Shown here one piece after another: positions 11,206 to 21,976 of a DNA stretch of 64,000 nt; position 1 is the stretch's first letter, and each line of letters opens with the position of its first letter. A model generated the notes under the pieces. It did not search any database and was not told where the DNA came from. It worked only from the letters and a program-made list of their open reading frames with translations. The stretch is from contig OY783194.1 of the NCBI GenBank assembly GCA_963678675.1, positions 30,358,278-30,422,277 on the forward strand, given 5' to 3'. This stretch comes from Xiphydria camelus. Taxonomy: Eukaryota; Arthropoda; Insecta; Hymenoptera; Xiphydriidae. Position numbers and translations under genes: made by a program.

Positions 11206-11545
11206 CCTAGGCGGACAAATTTTCTATGATCCATATGTGGTTTTGGTTATACATATATGGACTATATATGATTTCTACATTAATCATATGAGGAGCACAG
11301 TTCCAAAACTCGTTTAGTCCATTCGCAGTTTGTCCTATAATTGCTAATAGTTTAGCGATTATAAGACAAACTGCGAATGGACTAAATGAGTTTTGGAACT
11401 GTGCTCCTCATATATAGACTGTATATGGATTATACGATCAATCGAAAATCTACATATAGTCCCTATATGATTAATGTAGAAATCATATATAATCCATATA
11501 CGTATGACTAAAACCACATATGGATCACATACAAATTGAATAGAA
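11206..11545 (+). mobile_element. MITE family C, copy 3, with internal hairpin and lost right end
   Basis: The left end is CCTAGGCGGACAAATTTTC after TA. The body carries TATGTGGTTTTGG and its inverse, plus CCATATA words as in other copies. A 127-bp hairpin interrupts it. The right end (TTTTCCGCCTGGG) is missing, and a separate short element with its own 6-bp duplication lies immediately beyond. Confidence 0.72.
11286..11412. repeat. near-perfect 127-bp hairpin inside family C copy 3
   Basis: The arms of about 60 bp carry GGAGCACAGTTCC, AAAACTC, TTTAGTCCATTCGC and AGTTTGTC on the left, with their exact inverses on the right. I see only a few mismatches. The loop is about TGCTAATAGTTTAGC. Other C copies lack this block. 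Confidence 0.82.
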
Positions 11546-11704
11546 TTTTTGTCACTCAGTGTCAAATACTCGGTTTCATGGGCGTCCTCGACGCATGTGA
11601 AATCATCTTTCACACACCAATTCGTGAAAAGTTGCGCAGTGCGTGAAATAACCTGCGCAGTGCGTGAAATCGTCAACCTCGTATTTGACACTTAGTGACA
11701 AAAA
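11546..11704. mobile_element. 159-bp element (family S) with 6-bp target duplication
   Basis: The ends are TTTTTGTCACTCAGTGTC and GACACTTAGTGACAAAAA, which are inverse with one mismatch, continued inward by AAATAC and GTATTT. ATAGAA lies directly outside both ends (11540-11545 and 11705-11710). Inside is a direct repeat of GCGCAGTGCGTGAAAT. No coding capacity. The superfamily is unknown. Confidence 0.75.
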
Positions 11705-11710
11705 ATAGAA

Positions 11711-11823
11711 TTCGTTATTCGGTTGTTTCGCGCCGTTCTAACGAGTGTGATTGCCGTACTCGCTTCGCTCGTGCGGCAAACTTCACACTCGTTAGAAACA
11801 GCGCTTCACGCCCTAATAACGAA
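11711..11823. repeat. foldback repeat (family T)
   Basis: The outer words TTCGTTATT and AATAACGAA, and the inner words TTCTAACGAGTGTGA and TCACACTCGTTAGAA, are inverse. The centre is TCGCTTCGCTC. It directly follows the S element and forms a separate hairpin of about 113 bp. Confidence 0.72.
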
Positions 11824-11842
11824 AATAACTATTTTTCACTCT

Positions 11843-11985
11843 TGGGATAGATCCATATTTCTTAAATAGTGTTGAATATGAGCATTTCACTCATTCACAT
11901 TATTTTGTTTCTCTCTAATGCAGTACGTAATACGAATAATCGAAATGTTCATTTTCACTAGGATTTAAGAAATACAGATCTACCT
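11843..11985. repeat. foldback repeat (family U), copy 1
   Basis: The left arm has AGATCCATATTTCTTAAAT and the right arm has ATTTAAGAAATACAGATCT, with CATTTCACT and its counterpart further in. A related structure stands at 19468-19605. Confidence 0.68.
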
Positions 11986-11999
11986 GGTCTCTCTACCCT

Positions 12000-12095
12000 A
12001 CTATTCTACATGATTGTGAGAAAGATATATTTAACCGATATATTAAAAAATTGCATTGGCACAAATAAATAAATATTTGCAGCCCTGCGAGTTTA
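12000..12095 (+). mobile_element. probable right half of MITE family B copy 3 (degraded)
   Basis: ATGATTGTGAGAAAGATAT and AAATAAATAAATATTTGCAGC resemble the right half of family B before the sequence diverges. Together with 11053-11200 it suggests one B element pulled apart by later insertions of C, S, T and U. Confidence 0.45.
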
Positions 12096-12190
12096 AAATT
12101 TAACCATCTTTAGGATAATTTTTGATCTATTTGACCTTTCGTACTCAGATTATCCTTCTAACAGAATAATTTGTTATCTTTCTTTTTTCT

Positions 12191-12987
12191 CAGTGTAGAG
12201 ATATCGAAGGGAAAATATATAAAGACTAATAAAATATATTTGCAACATAATTATGCAGCCATAAAAGGATTTAATGAACGAAAATCGAGTCTTGCCAAAG
12301 CCATCCATTGATGCCATGAAAATGACGAATTTTATTTCCCGCGGGCACACGAAATTTGAAAAATCGAATCCCCGCTCGCGTCGACGGGTCTCGCGCGGTG
12401 CACTCCGCGTGCATGCGAAATCATATCGTGCACCAATCATATTACGAAACGGCCAAATACGTCAACATATCGTGTGTGCTCTGAATAATGCATTGTTGAT
12501 GCAGTTAATGCACGGTCAGCTACCGTACGCGTACCAACCCCCGTGTAATTGAGGTTCATGTTTGCGAATCAAAGTCATCATCGGCCGTCATCGCGGGGCT
12601 GCGCCACCGAAATGACTAGACTGTGATGCAGCGCTTTTCGCTGTACAAACATTACATCGGAGATACGTAGAGTAACGCGGCTCTCGGCTCGTCTCCGCTG
12701 CACGGGTTTAAGTTGGCCGCGACGAGAAGCGAGAGGGAGACGTTCGAGTATACGTCTCCTCGCGAAATTCGATCGCGCCGATCCGATGCAACTGCGGCAC
12801 TGTCTCTCCCGCGCGCGCCTTGGCAATTTGTAGTTTGCCTGCGCGCGCGAAATAGGCTCCGCGTGAATCGCTCGATCGGGAGACGTTCGAGCGACGACTC
12901 TCGTTCGTTCGACGCGAAATTGACTTGGTCCCGAATATCGCGATACGTTTTTCTCCTCGAGGGAAAAATAAAAGAAGTAGCGCGTAA
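12191..12987. other. non-coding sequence, nothing recognised
   Basis: Frames overlap on both strands from 12274 to 13210 with arginine and serine bias and no domain. The plus-strand frame runs on into the dispersed Q repeat, which argues against coding. Confidence 0.4.
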
Positions 12988-13320
12988 GCAATTCGGTCTT
13001 AACGTAAAAAAAATCTTGATATTTTTAAATTTAATTTGTAATCCGTATACACATTCAATAAGAAATAAGATAGAAACGGCTCAAAAAAATTATTATTCGC
13101 TGAGTTATAAGTGCGTTTATCTCTACGAGATTGTGACGTTATGGGTAAGGCAGAGAGACGCACTTATGCCAAGCATCGAGTGCGAGGGAAATAGTCTTAC
13201 TGGACTATGACGTAATTGCATTTCAAAATATCGTTTTATAGTTTTGATAAGGCGGAAAATAAAAAATGAAAAAATACGGCGTAGATAATTTTGCTCAAAT
13301 TTTTCGAATCTGCAATAAAG
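12988..13320 (+). repeat. dispersed repeat Q, copy 1
   Basis: It shares blocks with 28432-28735 in the same order: CAATTCGGTCTT, TTAAATTTAATTTG, ATACACATTCAATA, AAGTGCGTTT, TCTACGA, GCATTTCAAAATA, AAAAAATGAAAAAA and TTTTTCGAATCTGC. A third partial copy lies inverted at 34252-34355. No clear inverted ends and no reading frame, so its class is unknown. Confidence 0.62.
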
Positions 13321-14861
13321 TAATAATGTTAAAATCGAATGTTCTCTTTTATTAACGAAATATTTATGAGACTTCCTGAATAGACGAGTGTACGTAAATT
13401 GCGCAGCAACTTTAGACTGCATTAGCCCATCAATTGCATCCAAATTATGCACTTTATGAGACATCGTTAAAAAAGTATATATTTGTGTCATATGAAATGA
13501 TTTCAAACTAATACAACTAAACACTTATTCAATATATACGCAATTTTTCGTAAATATGTCGCTATAATAAATACAACGATTAATTTTAATCACATTATAA
13601 TGTAATTTAACAATTTTTTTTGAACAACTATTATCCTTCTAAACTCGTGCAGCAAAATAAACGTAGACATCAGGAACAATCAATTATTATAATTTGTATG
13701 AACGTCGTGACGTCATACAAGTCATTCCGGGTTTCCCCATATTTTGAATAAAAGCATCCACCGAATCTCGGAAAAGGAGAATTCTCGATAAGCTTTTTCA
13801 TACCTGCAGCCAGTGTATCACCTGGTCAAATAACACGTTTCTCCTGAATAGAATCTCCCACGAAGTACGTACACCTAAGCTCTACATGCACGCGTCTCAT
13901 ACCCATCCCGATGAAATCCTTATCTTATCCCCGTTGCGAGGATAAAACTCCGAGATCCCCGTCGACGGAAACGCGACGCGAAGATTCTTCGCTTCCTTCT
14001 CCCGCGCGCGTCACGCCCCGGACGGACGAACGTACGTCAGCCCGAGACACGGGGGGGCTACACGCGCGTGGCACCTAACATAAGTCCGCTTTATGGGACG
14101 TACACGACACGGTAATGGCGAATGACACCGATGGCCGCGCGCTCACACGAAAGCCAATAAACGGACGGAGAATTTAGTGAAGACGGAATTACATTCCGGA
14201 ATATATCCGCGCTCGCGTGTGTCCACTCCGAGGCTGAGTGGAGTCGGCGCTCCGTCGAGTATTTCAGACGGAGTCCCGCGGAAGAATGCACTAATGAGGA
14301 TTCTGCCGGAAAAATGTAACGATCGGGACGCTTTCACGGTTTTCGCGCGCGCCGTCAGGAAATTTATCCCGTCGTCCGGGAAACGCGGGTCGCAGCGGAC
14401 GCGGGATATCTAATCGAGGAGAAGACGGTGGATATAATTCGTCGCGGAGAGTCCTCGGCGCGCGAGCTCGGATTTCTCTGGCGCCTACGCCAATGGGACG
14501 CGTAGCCCGGTAGCCGGTCCCCATCCCACACCTGCAGGTCAGCCCCTGCCTCTCATTATCCCAACCTGATCTTTCAAAAGATATACCCGGATTTTCATTA
14601 TTTATGAAGAGGTCAACGATCAGAATTTCTAAAAACATTTCGAAACGAGTCTCTCGCGGACCTCCGCGCGTATGTGTCGACTCCTCTCGCGGTGGGATGT
14701 GCGTGTGGGTGTTTTTCTTTTTAAAGAGAGGTACGAGGTATTTCGAGCGAATTCGTCTCGAACCTGCTGGCCTACTGGAGGAGACGGGACTCGGAAGTCC
14801 TTGAGGCTGGGACCGTACCTATACCGAGAACGCAATTTATTTGTCATTACTAATTAGTGTT
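13321..14861. other. non-coding sequence, nothing recognised
   Basis: The AT-rich 13.3-13.8 kb part is followed by a GC-rich block to 14.8 kb. Frames on both strands overlap (14091-14857) without domains. Confidence 0.4.
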
Positions 14862-15071
14862 TCTTTGAACATGGCGAAATAAATATTGTATTGGATCAAA
14901 TAAATATTTAGTTGGTGCAATTAAGTCCTTCGGGGTAACCGTTTGAATGAAATAAAGATTTTTAATGATTAATATATATTTTCTTGTCCCAACAAAATAT
15001 TTATTTCTCCGTATTCGAAGTTACATTTATTAACTATTAATAAACTATGCTCTCGGTATAACGCTTGACTG
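14862..15071 (-). mobile_element. MITE family H, copy 1 (partial)
   Basis: ATTTATTTCTCCGTATTCGA, TTACATTTATTAACTATTAA and CTCTCGGTATA form the family terminus. The left part shares GTAACCGTTTGAATGAAAT with copy 4. The outer left end is truncated. Confidence 0.72.
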
Positions 15072-15934
15072 TCGTTGATTTCGAAATCATTTTCGAAAAT
15101 TTGCATTTTTCGAACCTACGATTCTCGTCGTAGTCGCGATGATTTATAATTATTGCGACGGTGAAACGCGGAAAGAGCGCTGAGAAAAATCATAGTTTAC
15201 ATTTTTTCTGCTGTTTTTTTACTAAATAATAATAAAACGGATTACCATACCTGAAGTTAATTTTTATCTGCAATACGCGATATTTTCTCGCGTCTAGATG
15301 CAAGAATAAAAGCGTAGACTCTCTCTCTCTCCGCGACTACGTTTAGAGAACTCACTCTTTTTTTCATTAGTTCCTCCCCCACCAGCCCGTCGACGCGAGC
15401 GTCTACGAGGGTTCTCTCGCGACGACGACGACGACTAGAGCGATATAGCCGAGCAACGCAACGGCGCGGGCGGGTAAAATCTGAACGCTCTCTCTCTCTC
15501 TTTTTCCCTCCCGTCGTCCACGCTTTTCGACCCGTGGACCAGGAGGGAATTCATTTTATTCGGCGGCCCGCGCGGAGGAAGATCGACCGCGCGGGAAGAG
15601 CGAGGAGCGTAGTAACCTTGCTGACTTACGGCGACACCTTTCAGACTAAACCCACATGCCCGATAATAAACTGTTACACCGCGTAACACACTGTAAACTC
15701 GCGTGGCGTAACGCGCCGAACTCGCTCCCCTCCCGCGCGCGCGCGTTTCCAGCCGGAGGAGCGAGGAGGGGAAAAAAGAGGAGCGGGAAGAAACAAAAGT
15801 ACGAAAACCCCTCGGAAACCGGTCGACGCGCGCGGCGTCTGACGTTTCTCGTCGACAGCGGCGTCCGTGGACCGTTTGGACGCGATAGGTAGGAAGCTGT
15901 ATACGGATTTGACGCGAGAGAGGATGCGAACAGA
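15072..15934. other. GC-rich non-coding stretch with CT and GA tracts
   Basis: Short CT runs occur near 15320 and 15490. Minus-strand frames of 105 and 168 residues overlap in different phases and have no domain. Possibly a CpG-rich regulatory block, with no specific motif found. Confidence 0.4.
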
Positions 15935-16018
15935 CGAACATAATGAAATATTTATTTCGCCGTATTTGAAATTACATTTATTAACTATCAATAAACTGTC
16001 TTCTCGGTGTAGCGAATC
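15935..16018 (-). mobile_element. MITE family H, copy 2 (terminal fragment)
   Basis: Contains ATTTATTTCGCCGTATTTGA, ATTACATTTATTAACTATCA and TTCTCGGTGTA, the family right terminus followed by TA. Only about 80 bp remains. Confidence 0.7.
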
Positions 16019-17718
16019 CTTGGCGAAACGGATTCTCGGATTACGTTAACCCTGAAAAAAATTAAAGACGCCTGTAACTTTTGAACTGGAATACCATACG
16101 ACGGGATTTCAGAAACAGATCGGCTTTTCGCAATGAGTTAACAAGCATTTTTTGCACTAGCAATAAAGTATTTCGTATAATCGATAATTAATCGGTTTTT
16201 TTTTCATAGACTCATCGAAGGAAGGTTAATGAATATTAACGCGGAGTATTTTGGTCTATTTTGTTTCTTTTTTTTTTGGCGACGATCAACCAAGCTAATT
16301 TTGGAGATTCCGCCGCAGTGATTCGCGACGCGGCGAAGGAGCGGAGCGAGAGGCATGCGCCGCGCAAAACCGAAACTTATCAAACATATGCTCGCTTTTT
16401 TTCCCCGAGACACCCTCGACTCCGGAATCATAATAGCTCGTAATCCGTCTAGTCAGGGTAGCGTTGTATAATTGGGGTTGGGGTCGAACGCTTCTGAGCT
16501 CACCTACGGGGGGTGCACGGGACCCCGCGAGCGCATTGTACGTGTATACATATACGGCGGTCGTGAAATAGAAAACACCATATGGCGTTGCAGGTGCACC
16601 GGGGCCGATTAGGAACTACTGGCATGAATTTACATTAACGCGCCCGAAATTTACATCGTTCGCCGGATTTATCGCCTCGTCCATGATTCGTCCTTCCGCT
16701 CCGAGGTTCGGCGAAGGAGAAGCGCGCGCATAATACCGACCACCCTCCGAGCGGCGTTTTCAAAAATACATTTTTCTCGTTACTTTTCCGCTCTTCATCT
16801 CCGCTCGACTTATATTCATCATCGGAATGGTGGAAAAGGAGAACGTTTCCGCTGCTGATATCGTAAATCAGCATAAAAATAAACTATTTGTGCCGTGCTG
16901 CTTTGGGATAAAATACAACGGCACGAGATGATGTCAATGTAAATCGAACTCATTCCGCGAGGAAAAAAAATACTCGAACAACATTTTTCCCCCTCATCCT
17001 GCGGTGTTTGCGCTTAATAAATTATTCAAGCATCCTCGATAAACCGTCAAGTGTAAAGACAAAAAACTGACGTTCAATCTCATTTCGCCAATCGTGAACA
17101 CGGCTGAGGCCGTTGGAAGAGATTCGAGTTCCGGTTGAACCGCGGACGGCGAAATCCCCACTTTTTACCCGCGAATTCTTCGATCCAATTTGTCCGATCG
17201 AGAGAGTGAGAGAGAGAGGAGCGAGAGACGCGGGAACGCGGAACGCTCGCGCGATCCTCACCAGTGTGACGTCACTGGTTCGCAAAGGAGAGCACGCACG
17301 CGACGCCCACCTGTGTGTGTTGTGCGATCGAATTTTTATTCCGATCGGCGGTCAGATTGCGCCGATTAGGACTCCGGGATGTATCACGTTAACGATTGGC
17401 ATTAGCATAGATCCAGCGTGGATTTCGCTCTTTCGACGTGGGGGAAGGGCCACGGCCGCGTGAGTAACCGCGAGGGCGAACATGTGGTCGAATTTCTGGA
17501 AAGGCGCCGCGACGCCCGCGCGTATATGTATATTTATTCCAGCGCAGGTATAGAGTACCTGTCCAACAGATGGGCCGCCGTACGGTCCTCAGAATGTTAA
17601 GTGGAATACGATTAAGGTAGATTTCACTTTCGATCGGGCACCGTCTTCCGTGCCGGGTGTGCGTGTACATATGTACATCTGGGGTCGAGGACTGAAATAT
17701 ATTATAGAAACGTTTCTA
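16019..17718. other. non-coding sequence, nothing recognised
   Basis: Several antisense-overlapping frames from 16204 to 17670. The region 17.2-17.4 kb is CpG-rich with GAGAGA runs. No domain, RNA gene or dispersed repeat was recognised. Confidence 0.4.
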
Positions 17719-18193
17719 CACCGAGAAAAGACAGTTTATTAATAGTTATAATAAATGTAACTTCAAATACGGCGAAATAAATGTTTCTTCAGATCCAGAA
17801 AATATACGACGAGGCTAAGCTTACTTACCGGGAAAGAAACTTCAATCGCTATTATCTCATTACTGACGAACTTTTGGCAGAGATCGATATAAAGCTTTGT
17901 TATAGATGAAAATGTGATCTTCAAAAAAGTATTATATGAATATGAGCCGAAAGCTTATAGATAGTGAGATAACAGTGATCGAAGTTTTTTCCTGGCGAGT
18001 AAGTTTAGCCTCATATGATATGCATGTTAATTATGAATATGTTTAATTCATTAGAATGGTTGCCTCAAAAGTTTAATTATGCCAGATAAATGTCTTGATA
18101 GTTAAGAAATATTTACTTTATCCGGTAAAATGTTTATTTTGCTATATTTAAACAAATATTTATTAACTACAAAAATTAACTGTTTTCCCGGTG
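17719..18193 (+). mobile_element. MITE family H, copy 3, carrying family J
   Basis: TA, then CACCGAGAAAAGACAGTTTA at the left; AACTGTTTTCCCGGTG, then TA (18194-18195) at the right. AATACGGCGAAATAAATG and its counterpart TTTATTTTGCTATATTT sit inside the ends. A family J element interrupts the body from about 17806 to 18016. Confidence 0.82.
17806..18016 (+). mobile_element. foldback element family J, copy 1, nested in H
   Basis: The arms are GAGGCTAAGCTTACTTACC, with AAACTTCAATCGC, at the left and CTGGCGAGTAAGTTTAGCC at the right, with TATCTCATTACT and AGTGAGATAACAG further in. The copy at 44855-45080 has the same plan, with a partial copy at 24775-24818. The target is an AT-rich TATA run. 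Confidence 0.75.
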
Positions 18194-18972
18194 TATCTGA
18201 TTCACAGAAGCGTTAATTTTAACTCTGATTAACTCACGCAAAGTCCACTCCGCTTTCGATAAACATTGATCGGTGACGCAATTGTGTCTAAAATGCGCAT
18301 GAATCGTTAGCTCCGAAAAATAATGATCTCGTTAATTCCACGAATTTATATGGTTGCATCGTTAATTGAAATATTGTTGCCATAGATTCAAATATTTCCA
18401 TATTTGTTCAGTCTGACGTACGAAAATTAAAAATTTGGGACACACTATTCTATTTTTTATCTAAGCACACGTATGACCAGGTACGATATCCATCTACCGA
18501 TATCGAACCGAAATGCGTAAATCGATATTTGTACCCGACCTTGGACCGTCCGCGAAATCACTCGTCGAAATTGGATCGATCGCGGATGATATCAGCGCGA
18601 TTATCGCAATCTTCGCGTGGATTACGATGGCGCGTGTTTGGGCGATGCGAATTCTCTCGCTTCCGCTTCGCTCGCGCGCATGCCTTTGTGACTTCGGGCT
18701 CCCGAGGGGGCGAGCTACATTTCTTCGCGCTGAATCACAGATCGGATCACCGCGGATGCATCGCGGAACGGGCACGCAATCGTCGAGTTACGCGCGTGCC
18801 CGTTTCTAGGCGTGTCGCGCAAATGTTGCCCCGCCGGACGAATAATATCGCGATGACTCGACGGGTGCATCGAACCTCGCGTCGTTTTTCGAATCTCTGC
18901 AGGAGTTTTGCCTTCGGATAGATCGGGATTTCGAAACACGGCTATATCATTCTACGGTTAGTGGTTATCCCG
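18194..18972. other. non-coding sequence, nothing recognised
   Basis: Two plus-strand frames and two minus-strand frames share 18494-18939, all arginine-rich and without domains. No repeat recognised. Confidence 0.4.
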
Positions 18973-19090
18973 TGACGGAAGAAAAGAAAACAGCAATTTT
19001 TACAGCTTCATCCAGTTGCGCTGAGATTCGAGCTCATTTTCAAGAATTTGTGCAGACGAGTTGTTTCTACTTATTATTAACAAATATGTG
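18973..19090 (+). repeat. dispersed repeat P, copy 1
   Basis: Matches 40978-41145 and the inverse of 63655-63830 through the shared words GCTTCATCCAGT, GCTGAGATTCGAGCT and TTTTCAAGAATTTGT. It ends against family H copy 4. No coding capacity. Confidence 0.65.
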
Positions 19091-19397
19091 CACGGAGAAA
19101 AAGAATTGCACGAATTACAGTTTGACTAGCACACCGATTATTAATAGTTGATACATGTAATTTTAAATACGGTGAAATAATTATTTTATTGGGACAAGAA
19201 AATGTATGTTGTGATTATATATATATATATATATTAAAACCTTTATTTCATTCGAACAGTTACCCTAAAAGATTTAATTGTGCCAATTAGATGTCGCAAT
19301 AGTTCACGAATATTTACTTGGTCCATTGAAATGCTTATTTCGCCATATTAAAACAAACTTTATTAACTACAAATAAACTGTTTTCTCGATGCATGAG
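19091..19397 (+). mobile_element. MITE family H, copy 4
   Basis: CACGGAGAAAAAGAATTGCA at the left and AAACTGTTTTCTCGATGC at the right. The interior has AATACGGTGAAATAATTATT and a short AT microsatellite at 19217-19233. It probably interrupts repeat P, since P-like sequence (GATAGACATTCTTATGCA) resumes after it. Confidence 0.78.
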
Positions 19398-19467
19398 CTA
19401 CGATTCTACAGATAGACATTCTTATGCAGACAGTAATATCTGTAGAGTGGATCGAGGCAAACAAATC

Positions 19468-19605
19468 GTATCATAGATCCATATTTTTTGAAAATGAGAA
19501 TTTTGATCATCTATCGATCATCTCGTATTACTTCGTTGAAGAGGAATGAAATATTACAAACCATCGAAGTGCTCATTCTCATCACGATTTAAGAGATATA
19601 GATCT
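19468..19605. repeat. foldback repeat (family U), copy 2
   Basis: The left arm has CATAGATCCATATTTTTTG and GAGAATTTTGATC; the right arm has GCTCATTCTCATCACG and GATATAGATCTATAA. The layout matches copy 1 at 11843-11985, but the sequence is well diverged. Confidence 0.58.
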
Positions 19606-19615
19606 ATAATCCGAT

Positions 19616-21976
19616 TCGCCCTATGATCCGATCTGCCTCGGTCTAAACTGCTCATTTCCTTTTTCCCGCGCTGCTTATTCGAATAGCGACGAGTAATTAA
19701 ATATGCATTATTAAACATATATAATTATCGGTACACATAAAAGAGCGACATCGATATAATTCATCCGACAAAATAAACATTCGATACACAATATCTGCTC
19801 GATCTCTACCCGCTTTACAATACAAATTTCATAGTCACTCGCGACGGTTTGTTCAATGGCACGTGCCGAGTGAAACGGAAATGACTTGAAAACTGTGCGG
19901 AGAGACTAAAATTGTCGAGTATCTGGGCAAGGGGTGCAAAGCGGACCCCGTGCACGCCCGATAGCGCCGGATAATTAATCAGAAAATTATTAATAACCAG
20001 CTTCGCCTCGGAGAACGAAATTGTTGATTCAACTTTATCCAATTTTCGGAAGCGCCGTAACGCACCAATGTAATCTGTATACGTATTTCCTGCGCTATTA
20101 TGGAAATACATCATTTCCCTGCCCGCCGGTCAGGTGCCGTCAGCCTGTCATCGTGTTTACTCGCGCTGCAATTATTTCCAAGGGAAAGTGAGGTACACGA
20201 CCTGCGGTCGACGAACGGAATCCATCCCCGACGCGTGTGTGTGTATGCATTTATATGAATCATCTCTCGCGCCCACAAAAGACACACGACGAGGTCTGCG
20301 CGCCGTTACGTTTGAAAAAAAAAAATCGGTCTCGCTCGGCTCTCGTCCGCGTAACGTAGCCGCGGTGTGTAACGGGAAGAAATGAGTCTCCTGAATTTAT
20401 CGGCGAGCTCTCCTTCGCTCCGCGACGTGCGAGGAGGTGGAAAGGTACCTGTGACTCACGCGTTACTTTCACCCTGGTACTCGTCCTGTCCTTCCCTTGA
20501 GATCGACAGTCGATGAGTAATCAGCTGATTGCCGAAATAAAAGTCACCAAACGACAGCGCCTCTCGCAAATTCGAGTTTTGAAAAAATACATTCGTTTCT
20601 CTGCAGGTCAGAAATGAGTCATTTCAATTAGTCAACCGACTCTTGCTCCGCGACGTGCAGACATACATACGTAAGTGGACAGGAAGATAAATAGGAGTGT
20701 TAATAAAGAGTGAATTTTATTTACCATAAATAAACTCTTCCCGACGCACAAGTGTAGTTAAACGGACACCCGTTTACCCGTAGTCCTGTCAGCCAGTTGG
20801 TACCCCGGAGATTCCCCCCTCGCTCCACTTTTCCCGTAATACCCGGACAGTCGTCGCGTAATCGTCGAACAACCGACGTATGGAACCCGACAATGCGAAG
20901 CCCTCGAGAGTCCGTCGTTTCATCGGCGGAGAGAAGGCTCCCGATGGCTTACAGGCACTTTTCACCTGTCAGGTAGCTTTATACGTGATAAACAAAGTCA
21001 TTAGGGGAGGGAAAAACGCGAGCATAAGGCGGGCAAACGTGGTGCATTGAGTCAGAAAAATCAAAGCAGATTATGAAGGGTCCGTCATAAACGCTGCTAT
21101 TATCCACGCTAGCATGATATAATCACTGATCGTGCCAGAAACCCGCGTGCGTTGCGAACCGCGTCGTTTCCTCGACGCAACCGCTGCGCGCGAGTCATCG
21201 AGGCGTACGTGCGCGGGCAACTGGTTACAGTTACCTGCGCGGGGTGAGCCTCTCTGCTTTGTCGATCACTCCGCGCAACTCCTGACGAGTAATGAAGCCT
21301 CGAAAATCTCGAATGGGATAAGATAGCACTTTTCGGCAGTTTGTTATTAGTTTTATTTTAAACACCTGCAATCTCAGGAGTAATATCGACGAAAGGAGTC
21401 GCGTGACGTAATTACGTACCACGTACGTTCTCCACCTCGAGTTCGTTAAAAATTCTCGTCGCGCGGAGACGTCGACGACGACCGCGTCTTTTCGAGCGCG
21501 AGCGCGCTGACGAGCGTATGTCGTGCGGCTTGATCGCGTCGGCACGGTCAATCGCATCGACGCAATTTCGTGAGATCATCGTCCTTGATAAATATTATAT
21601 GCACCGCGCGCGACACACCTCTCCTTCCGTTCTCCCGCGTTTATCTTACAGCGAATCGATAAGAGGGCGGGGGAATCGCACGATGCAGCGTCGCGCTAAA
21701 AATACATATAGTCCGATTGTACGTTTATTTATTGAACGAGAAGTCAATGTTGTATAAAGTTGATGATTGACTGACAGGCCGAGAAAAAAAAACCGGACAA
21801 ATTCGATTGTTTATAAATTATACCGAATAAAATTTGAGAAAACTTATCAATTCCTATTCTTTTTGCATTCTGAAATAGCGATAGTCCGATGATCAATCTT
21901 CAAATCCGAAAAATTAATTTTCCTTCCAAATTTTGCTGTTTGGCAAAAATTGCGATCCCTTTATCTACACGGCTTG
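19616..21976. other. non-coding sequence with one small H fragment
   Basis: A terminal H-like fragment is visible at about 20695-20750 (TTATTTACCATAAATAAACT). The rest has short frames on both strands without domains. The 20.7-21.5 kb part is GC-rich. No exon could be supported. Confidence 0.4.

Noticed and set aside
11359..11691. Minus-strand frame of 110 residues
   Set aside because: Translated from family C and the S element. Not a gene.
15435..15941. Minus-strand frame of 168 residues
   Set aside because: Crosses a CT microsatellite and reaches a family H fragment. No domain.
19217..19233. AT run as a possible promoter TATA box
   Set aside because: It is a microsatellite inside a family H element with no start-site context.
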